A DNA stretch of 30,338 nucleotides, taken from contig NW_003155741.1 of NCBI RefSeq assembly GCF_000003605.2, positions 264,583-294,920 on the forward strand. The letters are read 5' to 3'. This DNA comes from Saccoglossus kowalevskii. Taxonomy: Eukaryota; Hemichordata; Enteropneusta; Harrimaniidae. The notes beneath the pieces are model-generated. The model made no database searches. It saw only the letters and a list, made by a program, of their open reading frames with translations, and had not been told where the DNA came from. Each line of letters starts with the position of its first letter. The stretch's first letter is position 1. The translations under genes and the position numbers were made by a program. Positions 10,601 to 20,070 of this stretch are shown piece by piece.

Positions 10601-13600
10601 AATATTTGATGTTCATCCATCTTGTCATGCAAGAATGGTTCTTTTGTTATTTGTAGACATTGAAAAAATAGTTGTTTTTCAACTCTGTCAAGTTTGAAAT
10701 ATGGTAATAAGAAATAGAGAAACATTTTCTTTGTTTGGTGTTATATAAGGGTACACTGCACACAATATAGGAATTCATTTGAGATTCCTGCATGATGACT
10801 GCTTGTATGTACGGTTTTGAGAACAGATGATTTTTTTTCTCCTGGCTTGTATTTATTGAGGAAACTGGTATCAGACATGAAGGGAGGGTTCATGTATATA
10901 GTTATAATATAGTTGTCATGCGCGATGCCATTAACAGTATACTTAACAGTTTGACAATTATTTATTTCAACCACAAATCTACCTACAATTTTCTAAAATG
11001 TTGATCACCCTTTGAAATTCAAACCTTTGAGCACCGAAGTATATTTCCGAAAAATCTTAAAAAATGATGGGATTCAAAACAAAGGGTTAATGTAAGGATA
11101 TAATCTTACAAAGCAACAATGTTAAACCAGAAATGTAATCAAGGAGATTCTCATTAGTGACATCTTTACTTTATCTAAATTTTGCGGATCAACTTGTGAA
11201 TAAGGGAAGTGCAATACGTCTCCATAGTCTCTTTGTCCCATAATCAAACATGTGCAGTACGTATCAATATAAAGTGCTCTCTCTCAAGATCATAATAAAA
11301 GCAGACGCACATTATAAGTAAAATTTCCCTTCTTGTAATTAATTGGTATTTGGTTTTTCTCATCAGTGATGAATATCACCCTCACGGGAATAGTGAAATA
11401 AATTGAACAGCTAAGCCATTGTCTAGTTTTTTTTGGTTTGATTAATAACAGTTAGAGTCGACAACTACCTCAACGTCCCTTTCAATTACCCAGTATTTGC
11501 TGCGTTTCTTGATCCGTGCTCTGTATACTCCCATCTGTAATATTGTTTTCTGTATTCAGATTTACCATAAATCCCACAAAAGTGCTATGGTTCTAGCGTA
11601 AATTAAACAATGTGGTCGCTTTTGGCTAGCTGTAGATTCCTAATGGCTTTTGTGAAATCTCCACGAAAACCCTCAAGATATCAAATCAAGCTCACCACTG
11701 TGTCTGTGATACTAATCATAAAAATCCTACCCTATTCCTTGACAGTGGCATACTTCCCAAAATATCAAATCAAGCTCACCACTGTGTCTGTGATACTAAT
11801 CATAAAAATCCTACCCTATTCCCTGACAGTGGCATACTTCCCAAGATATCAAATCAAGCTCACCACTGTGTCTGTGATACTAATCATACAAATCCTACCT
11901 TATTCCCTGACAGTGGCATACTTCCCAAGATCAAAATGGTAAAGTGTATTACTATAGCGACAATGGGATAGATACTGCATGGGAGTTGCCTGAGGTAAGT
12001 TTATACATTAGTATTATGTTTACCTTTCTAATTGATAACCACTCACTGAGAAATTATTGGCCATTATTTAGAGGATTGCTTCAGTAGAATATATCCCAAA
12101 CTAATATAAAATAGTTGTGTAGTTATTGGAATATTAATAAAAATAGACATAAATTTGTTTTGTCCAATCAGTTTTAGAAGCTACATATCTTATACAAGTC
12201 GCACTCGTTCTTTTTGAACAATTGAGAACCATAAATTCACCATTTCGAATATGTGTACAAAAGAAAAAAAATGACAATGCTTTTGAATCCATTCACCTAG
12301 GGGAACTTGACAAATCAGGTTGTGTGTGAGCATGCTTAGCCTACTGAACTGCCTAGGCTAGTTAAAATGATTCCAGTGTGTCACATTAGATCAAATCATG
12401 AATGAAAAATTCCTCACCAACTGTCTAATGAATACTCCAAACAAATCTGTATTCACGGTTGCATGATAGTACGTAGATGCTTCAAAATGAGCCTCCAAGC
12501 TGAATTGTTTTGTTTTTTAAGTATATCAGTTAAGATTAGTGTTATACATATTAATGGCCTAATTTGAATATTTAGTATTTAATCTGCATGTTAACTTTTA
12601 CAGCATATGAAAAGACACAGTTATCTACATGTTCATGCATATAACCAGGTTTGTCTAAATCAAGTACCTCGCCATCTAGCTATACTAAAGTCATAAAGCA
12701 TCCTTTACTTTCATTTGTTTTGCAATATAAAAAAAATATCCCCAACCTCATCTCACCAAATCACCATGGTAACAGTATGTGGATCCTCATCAAATATTGT
12801 TACAGTATACCCATTCATGCGTCAGATATCCTACATTCTATGTATATTTTGATAGAGGGCGCTCTTCTCCCAAACAAAAGTATTGAGGTCTTGCATAACA
12901 AATTCAGTATAGAAAAACAATGTAAAAACCTGAAACGATGTGAAACCTGTACCCACATAAAATCCCTTAGTTTTTCTCTTATTATAGCTACATGTAATTT
13001 AACGCTACCATGCTTTGTAAAAAAAAAAAAAGTTATTTTGAAATTGTTCTAATTGTGGTGTGATACCTTTTATTGTCAGTTGTCTGTTAATTATATTCGT
13101 GAGTTGATATGGTGATTTGCATCATTTTTTTTGCGTTTTTCACTTGAGCCTGAATCATATACACCATCTAGTTGTCTCCTCTCATCTATCATCATCAGCC
13201 ACAATGTAAATTAGTTTTTTTGTCTTTCAATTTTATACAAGTATTTACATACTGCATAATACTGTCTTTTTTCAAATGATTACTCAGTCATTTGCTTTGG
13301 CATGTGGATTATATTTCTGGTATTGGGTTTTTTTTTCCTAGGAATATATGAAACAAATTTATCATGATTTATTCTCCAATTACAATATACCAATCAATTA
13401 TTCAAATTAGTTTATTTTGGTATGCTAATTCCCTGTGCAAAAACATACACATTTAATTGTGCAGTGTCAACAACCCTGCTTTGTACTATAAAATACTTTA
13501 TTTTCGCTTGCAACTAATTTTCGCTAAAGAAATGATTCAGTGAAAATAAAATCCAGAGAATATACCTTTTTTCCTATATTTTACATTCAACTCGTCAAAA

Positions 13601-16600
13601 ATCAGTGCAAATAAATTCCATACAAAACACGCAAAAAGTCTTTTCAGCGAAAATTAATGCCAGCTAAAATACAGTAATTTACAGTAGCTGGTAAGTCTGT
13701 GAGACAACTCTGATTGGTTACTTGAGCTCTGTAATTAGTCAGATTGTTAGCTCTGGTAATTATTGAACTAGTACATTCATGCATATTAAGCTTGCTTAAT
13801 ACATGTACATTTGTTATTTACACCATTTGTTTTTGAAGTTTTACCAAAAATTGTATTTCCTCTATGAAACTACTGTGAGAATTTGAAAAAAGTGACAGCA
13901 CAGGATACTAGTAATTATAAATCTTTCAATAATCTAAGACTCCCTAGACTGGTTAAAATAATCACTGCCTAAACAGTGTACACGTTATATTGCTATACAT
14001 ACAGGCCCTGTGTTGATGGTTTTTCGGACTGCAAATAGCACTGTCATAACTTTCATTTGGCTCACTTTGGTCCAGAGAGGATGTTTTAAAAACAAAATCC
14101 TTCATCAACTTTAACACAAGAAACTTGTTGTTGCAGGCTGACCCCATTCCTAGAAGTAATACCGAAAGCCAGTTGTCTTTTGAAGACAGCATACGACGGA
14201 ATTACATAAGACCCCTCAATGACAGGCAATCTAAAACCAAATCATTAGTTGGTGGGAATAGTCACGAGCCTGACCGAAGAAGTGCTACATTACCAGGAAG
14301 TATCTCAGGACCAGTTGATTCAACTTTTGTAAGTTTCTTTATGAAATATGCTTGATGATTTGGGTTGATTAAATTTGAAGGCAATGGGTGTTATTGGGTG
14401 CATATCCGGTTCAGTACCCTGCAAAGTCATTTTTCACAATAGAGACCTGAATAATTATTTTGTCAACAATTTTAACCTGTAGAAAATGGATGTGTATGTT
14501 TGGTTCAAAATTATTGAAAATACATGTACAAAATGGTGTACGAGATTTACTGATTTAGAGTTTAATAGTAGACAATCACTGTCAATACATTCGTTTCATA
14601 AAGGGGATGCCCTTGCGAACTATGACATCAATGTCATTGAGGCAAAACGAAAACGAGGCCAGTAAGCCAGAAATGGTTGTTCTAATAATCGAAACAAGAT
14701 ACGAAACGAACATATACTTCACGTGTGCTTGGCATGGATGTCAATATTTAAGCGTTGATCACGAAGATTGATCACCCCATGTTATGAAAAAATATCCAAA
14801 CTTTGAAATTATAACATATTTATACAAACCAAAGGTATTGTATTATCGTTCATTCGCAATTGTCTGTTGCATGTTTAACATTGTGTAGTGCAACACCTTG
14901 CAAAAAGTCTATTGGCGATTGAATATTTGATTGTCAATTATTTCTTCTACATTTCTTCTAGGATATACAGATCCACCGTAGTTTTTCCGATCTGGCAGTT
15001 CATGATACATCCGTCACTGCTGAGAAACAAGGAATCGTCAACAAAGCAAAAATCTTTGAAAATGGGAAAAAAATAAAGAAAAACTGGAGTACGTCTTACC
15101 TAGTACTGAGCAACCAGCATCTCTATTTCTATAAAGACCAAAAAACTGCTAGTGGGGTAAGTAGGTTTAGTGTTGTGACTTTTCTTTTAGAAATTTTACT
15201 TGAATAGTGATTTTAGATTATTTCTCAACAAATGGCCTGTAGAGGGTGCTAGTCATCATGCTTGTTGATTGTTACAGAATTTACATTCTTGCTATGGTAC
15301 ATTCTTGCTGTAAAAATGTAATTGTTTGCCTTCAATAATTAGTTTCATTTCCATTCCATTACTAGGGTATTAATATCACTGTATTCAATTTTATGTGAAT
15401 TAACAAAGTGATAGTTTGAATGCTGGTAAATTACAAAATACAACAGGGGTAAAATATAAGGCTTTGTTCTGCAATGTAAAAAATATATAATTCTTACTAG
15501 AGATGACATGTGTCTGTCTATTCATTTCAAAGTAACTGATATTTGAGATATATGAGAATATTAAAAAAATGCTGTAAAGTTATACACAAGGCAGTATGGT
15601 GATCGTATTGACTTTATGCATTGTAGAGTGTCTGAGTGCATACTTCGCAGTACTATTATGATAACCATATTATTACACATCTTTTTCTGTTTCCCGTCAT
15701 AAATTAGCTCAAAATTCCAGCAAATTAAGTGAAAGCATTTGGTGAGATTCGTCTCTGTACCATCATTTTACATTCAGGGAAATTATTTTTTTTCGATCAC
15801 ATGCTACATGGTTTCTGTTACTCATTTGACCAAACTGACAACCCTAACCGTCCTGATGACAGTTTAGTTGCACTCTACTGATAAGGTTCAGATCGCAGCG
15901 AACAGGGTTTAACAATTTGATGAATACTATTGTTTTTGGCTACCAGATGTAAAACAAAGCATATTATACTTGCAGATTTTTAATTTATTCTTTTCTTCTA
16001 TTACTAAAATGATAAGATCACTAATTTCTTGTTACAGAAATCTGGAGCACCAACTGGAAAACCGGAGATAGTAGCTCCTATGAAAGGGGCTCTCATAGAA
16101 TGGGCCAAAGATAAATCAAGCAAGAAAAACGTCTTCCAAGTAAGTTTATAATCATGTATGAAATTCTTATGTATTTTTTATCCACCCTTAATATTATCAT
16201 GATTGAGGAATGAATGAATGTCTTGAGTGGCTATATTTTGGGAGCAGATTATGCCATCCATGTCTGCATTAACACTCAACATGGCCGCCTTGGTAACCAT
16301 GGAATGGTATAAAAAATGATTTGATATATCCAAACATCTATTTATGTATTTCATATTATTGATTTGTTTTCCTTCCAGTTAAGTACATTGAGTGGTATTG
16401 AAATACTTGTACAATGTGATAATGGTATGGCATCTCAGCAATGGTTTACCGCTATAACAACTAACATTGGTAGCATGGTAAGTTATCAGTATTACTTTTC
16501 TAGATAAACTTACTTGCAGGTAATATTTACATTGAAACGTGTTTACTTGAATGACAGAGGCATGTCTAAGGTGAAAAAAAAAATGCATTTTTCTTGTTCA

Positions 16601-19600
16601 TGTATGCGTTTATACCATTCCGCCATTAACAATACGAATGACATGTGTTTAATTGTATTTCCGCTATTGGTGGATAATTTCAACAATATTCTCAATACAC
16701 TAGCAAACATATATTTGAATTATTGACATGACGGACTGTATTGTTAACTTATTTACAGAGTCCTGTGCCAGGTAGACGACAACGTAGCGTAGATTTGTCT
16801 GATGAGGAAGAACTTGATCAATTTCCATCAAGAGGTATACTTTTCATTATTTTCCTGTCATCACGTTAGTGTAGTTTTTGCATGTTATCCATTTTGAACT
16901 ATTCTCACTTAATAACATGTATGAGAAAATTATCAGAAATGTTTATTTTTAGGATATAAAAACTCAATTGATTGCAGCTTTTTCAGTAGCTCCCCTCCAC
17001 CATCACTGCCATCCTAGTTAGGATTTATCCATCATCCATGTTTAACGTTTAACATCTCATTTCAGGCATGCTTTTACGCGAAGACAGTCAAACCAAAGTT
17101 GGTGGTAAATTAAAAAGATTATTAAGTAAAAGACCAAAGAAAGAAGCTTTAGAAAAAAAAGGATATATCAAAGGTAACTGCTATCATAACTTGTCTCTTC
17201 CTGACACATGTAGTAGCCCTGTATGATTTCTTGACGTATGAAGTAGCTCTGATTTACAACTTGTAATTAGAGGAAACATCAATCCAAACAACATAATGAC
17301 CCCTAAAGAAAAAGCTCCACAAATGTAGGAGAATGCAATTTACAGTTTTTTTATAGCACTTTTCATTCTCTAGATATTCAACTTTTCATCGGTATGTTGT
17401 CAGCCATCTTGATTCTCAAGGAAAGGATTATGGGTAAAGTATGACATCATCATAGAGTCTGTTGTCAGAAATTGAGAAAATTATTTCATCTTGTTTTCAT
17501 TATGTTGTTTGGATTGATGTTTCCTTTAAACCTGCCTTGACAGTTTTTCTGACACATGTAACTGATGTGGTAGCCCTGTGTACGATTGTGGCACATGTAG
17601 CGACTCTGACTGCTCTTCTGACAAGCCTAACCCATAAGTTCATTTCATTGTAATGATGAACTAACTCTATAAATTTTTCATTTCAGATCGTGTGTTTGGT
17701 AGCCATCTTGTACAGCTATGTGAGAAAGAAAGGTCACTTGTTCCTAAATTTGTGGTACAGTGTATAGCAACTATTGATAAAAGAGGACTCCGCGTAGATG
17801 GTATTTATAGAGTTAGTGGAAACATGTCACATGTACAGAAGCTCAGGTTCACAGTAGACCAAGGTATTATAGAATTCTTTGAATGGCTTTATAATTATTG
17901 GCCTCAGAGGCATGATCATACTCAGATTGTAGATTTACATACGTTGGTCTTAGAGGGGGTATGATTGTATTCAGATAGTAGGTTTACACATATTGGCCAT
18001 AGAGGGGGTATAATTGTATTCAGATAGTAGGTTTACACATATTGGCCATAGAGGGGGTATAATTGTATTCAGATAGTAGGTTTCACTGGTTCCGAGTACG
18101 CAAGTAACTAGTAATCGGCATATTGTTCCACTGGGCCGGAATTCCGGTCCAAAGGCACGTGACTAAGTGACGTAATTTAAAAACTTTCCAAGTTCCGTTC
18201 TGTGTAAACATGTCTGTAATACTTCGATAATTCATGTCCATTCATTCTGCCGGCCTAGACCTCCCATTTGGCCATAGAGGGGGTATTATTGGATTTGGGT
18301 GGTATATATAGGCCATAGAAAAGTACAATTATAGTTTGTAAATTCAAATTAACGTGATTTTAACTCATAATTTACTGTTTCATTTCAGAGCAACCACTTA
18401 ATTTGAATGATCCTAAATGGGACGATATACATGTCATAGCTGGCTCTCTCAAGTTATTTTTCAGAGAATTAAAAGAACCATTATTTCCTTATAAACTGTT
18501 TGATAGATTTGTCGCTGCAATAAGTAAGTCATATTTCATTGCATTGCATTTAATAAATTCATAAATATTTTAGTTTTAGTGTGTTTTTGACATGTTTGCA
18601 TATTTTAGCACACATTGTCGATTCAGAATTAGTCAAGAGTATGTTATTTAAATACACTGTTAATCTGTTTTTATTTTAAGAAGCTAATAAAATGGCAATT
18701 CAGCAGAGGTTCTTATAGACCCTAATGAAAACACATTTCTTAATACGTCTAGATATGAACAAGTACATTGAATACTTTTCCACCCTATGTCACTGACCAC
18801 AATTTTAGATATATTCTAAAAAGACGTGCAATATCTACTCCATTTTGTTCATCTGAACAGTGACCCCATATTTTTATTTTATTTTTTTCATCCTCGCAAC
18901 ATGAAATGTAAAAATAAAGAAATTGACATTATTTTTACTATTGAGTAACAATCTACCTTAAGTGGAATTTGTGGTAAGTGAATCTGCTCAGCAGCGAGAG
19001 GAAAAAAAAGGAGTACATATTGCTCATTTGCCAGGCTTGCAGCATTGGAGATTAGTCTCCAGTCGGATGAGCTGACGGTCTTGTGTTCTGTTATTGTAAA
19101 CAATATCCTTGTTACAACGTATACTGTAGAATAATTTATTTTCGCTTGGAATTTATTTTCGCTATTTTCGCTGAAAGAATGATTCCGTGAAAATAAAATC
19201 CAGCGAATATACTTTTTTTCCAATATTTCACATTAAACTCACCAAAAATCAGTGAAAATAAATTCCATACAAAACGCCCAAAAAGCCTTTTCAGCGAAAA
19301 TTAATTCCAGCGAAAATAAAGTATTTTACAGTAGTAGATTATTGCTATCTGTTTAGAGCTTACCCTGTGGACGATAAGCTTTTAACAAGCTATGCCTCAT
19401 AATATAAATAATCGCTCACTCACACCTTCTAATTGGAGTCTATACCATTGTTTTGCAGAACAAGACAAGAGAAGTAAGCTGAAAACGTTCAAGACTCTGT
19501 TAGCATCTTTGCCAAAACCCAATTACGAGACCATGAGAGTTTTGTTTCAGCACTTACTGAGGTAATTCTTTGGTTTTTGAGATTCAGAAATAATTTGATT

Positions 19601-19979
19601 GAATTATGGTTTTTTTTTTCTGTGTAAAATAATAAATTTTAGATGCTCATGCTACAGGAACAAATTATCTTCAGTTTTTTTAGATAATTGTCAGAATATA
19701 GTTTTTTGTTTCTGTGTCTGGTTATCGGTGAAACAGACACAATCAATCTATTTTAGTGTCAATTAATACACACAAGTGTAATTCTAATTTGTTCTGTTTT
19801 TCAGGGTGATACAACACGAATCTTATAACAGAATGAACGCACAGAGCATCGCAATAGTATTCGGTCCTACGCTATTATGGCCAGAAACAGAGACAGGTCA
19901 GATGGCTATTAATATGGTATATCAAACGCAGATAGTAGAATTTGTACTTTTAGAACAAAATAATCTATTTCCCGATTAG
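4520..19979 (+). CDS. ARHGAP12-like: RhoGAP with tandem WW, PH and RhoGAP domains (ARHGAP9/12/15/27 group), 3' part of gene
   Basis: Twelve exons: 4520-4615, 11914-11994, 14137-14328, 14962-15156, 16038-16139, 16379-16477, 16759-16834, 17066-17173, 17687-17863, 18389-18523, 19459-19561, 19805-19979. Every junction has AG/GT borders and compatible phase, giving 1539 nt: 512 residues plus a stop. Numbering from the first residue in the window, WW domains are at about 8-59, PH at about 145-252 and RhoGAP at about 319-512. The RhoGAP shows the arginine finger in GIYRVSG (R358), LKLFFREL (K397, R401), and NAQSIAIVFGPTLL with the conserved Asn (N466). Family members speed GTP hydrolysis by Rac1/Cdc42-type GTPases; the PH domain binds membrane lipid and the WW domains bind proline-rich partners. 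The N-terminus (start codon, any SH3 domain) is left of the window. The exact paralogue cannot be named, since vertebrates split this group into four genes. Confidence 0.93.
5478..5707. mobile_element. MITE-like element with 15-bp perfect terminal inverted repeats
   Basis: It begins 'tactgtaaaacatgt' and ends with the exact reverse complement 'acatgttttacagta', about 230 bp in all. The outermost TA at each side fits a TA target duplication as made by Tc1/mariner-type transposases. It is internally non-coding, with repeated 'tagcgaa' boxes in both orientations. Overlapping short minus-strand ORFs are incidental. Confidence 0.7.
6094..6306. mobile_element. MITE family A, copy 1
   Basis: About 213 bp from 'tactgtagaatactttattt' to 'aaagtatttcacagta'. 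The ends are inverted repeats of about 40 bp built on 'ttattttcgctggaatt' and its complement, with TA at each outer edge. Two sister copies in the same orientation lie at 13484-13686 and 19122-19333, and a truncated opposite-orientation copy at 8991-9110. It is non-coding, so probably a non-autonomous Tc1/mariner-type element. Confidence 0.75.
8991..9110. mobile_element. MITE family A, truncated inverted copy
   Basis: This starts 'tactgtaaaatattttattt' and continues with 'gctggaattaattttcg' and 'tttatttccactga'. It is the reverse complement of the right half of the family A elements. The other end is missing, so this is a relic. Confidence 0.6.
9821..9981. mobile_element. Short MITE-like element, second type
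   Basis: The left end 'actggtaaatgcactaaatt' and right end 'aattagtcattttacagta' are imperfect inverted repeats. Internal boxes 'aaaacccagtgaa', 'aaaacccactgaa' and 'aaaccgagtgaaa' recur. It is about 160 bp and non-coding. A solo end of the same type appears near 23668-23700. Confidence 0.55.
11678..11929. repeat. Three 84-bp tandem units overlapping a 3' splice site
   Basis: Units are 11678-11761, 11762-11845 and 11846-11929, differing at only a few positions. Each contains the segment 'ctgacagtggcatacttccc' (first copy 'ttgacagtggcatacttccc'). The third unit ends inside the second WW exon: its last 16 nt (11914-11929) are coding. Units 1 and 2 therefore carry duplicate AG acceptors after 11745 and 11829. 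The array leaves an open frame in another phase (11610-11942) only because the unit is a multiple of three; that ORF is not a gene. Confidence 0.92.
11914..11994 (+). CDS. ARHGAP12-like: RhoGAP exon b: second WW domain
   Basis: The acceptor is ...ccctgacag and the donor gtaagt; 27 codons, phase 0 at both ends. It opens with W33, then N-G-K-V-Y-Y-Y, and ends A-W-E-L-P-E with W55, a classical WW core with its second Trp and Pro. Starting after the third acceptor is required: from the two upstream copies, the same frame reaches a TGA within about 16 codons. W33 appears to close the first WW domain and open the second. Confidence 0.9.
11995..14136. other. Intron with one MITE
   Basis: A 2.1-kb AT-rich intron joining phase 0 exons. 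It contains the family A element at 13484-13686. An ORF at 12651-13052 has no recognisable domain and a biased, intron-like composition. Confidence 0.8.
13484..13686. mobile_element. MITE family A, copy 2
   Basis: Same architecture and orientation as the copy at 6094-6306: TA-flanked ends 'tactataaaatactttattt' and 'cagtaatttacagta', with an internal 'cattcaactcgtcaaaaatc' box. It is more diverged at the right end ('agctaaaatacag' in place of 'agcgaaaataaag'). Confidence 0.75.
14137..14328 (+). CDS. ARHGAP12-like: RhoGAP exon c: WW-to-PH linker
   Basis: The acceptor is ...gttgttgcag and the donor gtaagt; 64 codons, phase 0. It encodes a polar, Ser/Arg-rich linker (for example R-R-N-Y-I-R-P-L and P-D-R-R-S-A-T-L-P-G-S) with no domain, as is usual between the WW and PH domains. 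R-R-S-A-T fits a basophilic kinase site; that is inference only. Confidence 0.85.
14329..14961. other. Intron, nothing recognised
   Basis: A 633-bp intron between phase 0 exons. No repeat or gene was recognised. Confidence 0.8.
14962..15156 (+). CDS. ARHGAP12-like: RhoGAP exon d: start of PH domain
   Basis: The acceptor is ...catttcttctag and the donor gtaagt; 65 codons, phase 0. After a leader (H-R-S-F-S-D-L), the PH domain opens at K-Q-G-I-V-N-K-A. It continues N-G-K-K-I-K-K-N-W-S and Y-L-V-L-S-N-Q-H-L-Y-F-Y-K-D, the first strands of the fold with a basic beta1-beta2 loop suited to phosphoinositide binding. Confidence 0.92.
15157..16037. other. Intron, nothing recognised
   Basis: An 881-bp AT-rich intron inside the PH domain. 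No repeat or gene was recognised. Confidence 0.8.
16038..16139 (+). CDS. ARHGAP12-like: RhoGAP exon e: middle of PH domain
   Basis: The acceptor is ...cttgttacag and the donor gtaagt; 34 codons, phase 0. It encodes G-K-P-E, then M-K-G-A-L-I-E-W-A-K-D and S-K-K-N-V-F-Q, the central PH strands. Confidence 0.9.
16379..16477 (+). CDS. ARHGAP12-like: RhoGAP exon f: end of PH domain
   Basis: The acceptor is ...ttttccttccag and the donor gtaagt; 33 codons, phase 0. It encodes G-I-E-I-L-V-Q-C-D, then Q-Q-W-F-T-A-I, the C-terminal PH helix with its hallmark tryptophan. Confidence 0.92.
16759..16834 (+). CDS. ARHGAP12-like: RhoGAP exon g: PH-to-RhoGAP linker
   Basis: The acceptor is ...cttatttacag and the donor gtatac; 25 codons plus one base (phase 1). 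It encodes a basic patch (G-R-R-Q-R-S) followed by an acidic run (L-S-D-E-E-E-L-D), a low-complexity linker. Confidence 0.85.
17066..17173 (+). CDS. ARHGAP12-like: RhoGAP exon h: segment before the GAP domain
   Basis: The acceptor is ...catctcatttcag and the donor gtaact; enters and leaves in phase 1. It encodes K-L-K-R-L-L-S-K-R-P-K-K, then K-K-G-Y-I-K, the basic lead-in that precedes the GAP domain in this family. Confidence 0.9.
17174..17686. other. Intron with degenerate short repeats
   Basis: The phrase 'ctgacacatgtagtagccct' near 17199 recurs in loosened form near 17550-17640 ('ctgacacatgtaactg', 'tggtagccctgtg', 'ggcacatgtagcgactctg'). A small open frame at 17462-17653 arises from this repeat and is not supported as a gene. 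Confidence 0.6.
17687..17863 (+). CDS. ARHGAP12-like: RhoGAP exon i: GAP domain with arginine finger
   Basis: The acceptor is ...tttttcatttcag and the donor gtatta; phase 1 in and out, 59 codons. It encodes V-F-G-S-H-L, then P-K-F-V-V-Q-C-I, and G-I-Y-R-V-S-G-N with the catalytic arginine R358. The donor is also the start of a 49-bp minisatellite. If the intron were retained, the frame would run 34 more codons and end at a stop near 17962, truncating the GAP domain. Confidence 0.94.
17864..18081. repeat. 49-bp minisatellite beginning at a splice donor
   Basis: Units start at about 17864 (46 bp, diverged), 17910, 17959, 18008 and 18057 (partial). Later units share 'gtattcagatagtaggttta' and 'ggccatagagggggta' almost exactly; the first two are older and less alike. 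The array occupies the 5' end of the intron, and its first GT is the donor. A loose 'ggccatagagggggtatta' recurs near 18271. Confidence 0.85.
18389..18523 (+). CDS. ARHGAP12-like: RhoGAP exon j: GAP domain core
   Basis: The acceptor is ...tgtttcatttcag and the donor gtaagt; phase 1 in and out. It encodes L-N-L-N-D-P-K-W-D-D-I-H-V-I-A-G-S, then L-K-L-F-F-R-E-L-K-E-P-L-F-P, the second conserved block of RhoGAP domains. Confidence 0.94.
18524..19458. other. Intron with one MITE
   Basis: A 935-bp intron. It holds the family A element at 19122-19333; the rest is AT-rich with no gene recognised. The minus-strand ORF at 18888-19223 overlaps the element and is incidental. Confidence 0.8.
19122..19333. 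mobile_element. MITE family A, copy 3
   Basis: Same orientation as copies 1 and 2 and the best-preserved termini: 'tactgtagaataatttattt' at the left, 'aataaagtattttacagta' at the right, TA-flanked. Internal boxes 'cagtgaaaataaattccata' and 'tcagcgaaaattaattcc' match copy 1 closely, which suggests comparatively recent spread. Confidence 0.78.
19459..19561 (+). CDS. ARHGAP12-like: RhoGAP exon k: GAP domain helices
   Basis: The acceptor is ...ttgttttgcag and the donor gtaatt; enters phase 1, leaves phase 2. It encodes L-K-T-F-K-T-L-L-A-S-L-P-K-P-N-Y, then L-F-Q-H-L-L-R, matching the helix pair around the L-P-x-x-N-Y motif of RhoGAPs. Confidence 0.93.
19805..19979 (+). CDS. ARHGAP12-like: RhoGAP terminal exon: GAP domain end and stop
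   Basis: The acceptor is ...gttctgtttttcag; phase 2 entry. It encodes R-M-N-A-Q-S-I-A-I-V-F-G-P-T-L-L-W, then I-V-E-F-V-L-L-E-Q and F-P-D, followed by TAG at 19977-19979. Ending a few residues after the last GAP helix is normal for this group. The stop is followed at once by 'gtatgt', a good donor match, so an intron in the 3' untranslated region is possible. Confidence 0.94.
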
Positions 19980-20064
19980 GTATGTCATGTGACCATGTTT
20001 TGAGTACATAGATGCGGTTGTCCATTCCAATACAACCCAAAAATAACTGTTCATAACAAACTTC

Positions 20065-20070
20065 AATAAA
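20065..20070 (+). terminator. Possible early poly(A) signal of the RhoGAP gene
   Basis: An AATAAA hexamer 86 nt after the stop codon. It is a weaker candidate than 20367 because the sequence downstream is not clearly GT-rich. Confidence 0.3.

Larger units (their letters stand above)
4616..11913. other. 7.3-kb intron between the two WW exons
   Basis: No exon was recognised. Phase 0/0 joining of the flanking exons gives the expected WW-WW order, so none is needed. The intron contains short TIR elements at 5478-5707, 6094-6306, 8991-9110 and 9821-9981, and ends in an 84-bp tandem array. A 15-bp A-run lies near 7687-7702. Remaining sequence is AT-rich with no recognisable gene. Confidence 0.8.

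Noticed and set aside
10393-10974. Two adjacent minus-strand ORFs of 110 and 77 residues
   Set aside because: Composition matches surrounding AT-rich intron, no family motif, and they lie inside a RhoGAP intron.
11610-11942. 110-residue plus-strand ORF with a repeated hydrophobic 28-residue unit
   Set aside because: It is the 84-bp tandem array read in a frame different from the WW exon; the repeat length, a multiple of three, explains the open frame.
12651-13052. 133-residue plus-strand ORF
   Set aside because: No domain recognised; contains a long A run and ends in low complexity; chance length in AT-poor-stop frame.
17692-17964. 90-residue ORF as an independent gene
   Set aside because: It is RhoGAP exon 17687-17863 plus intron read-through, not a separate gene.
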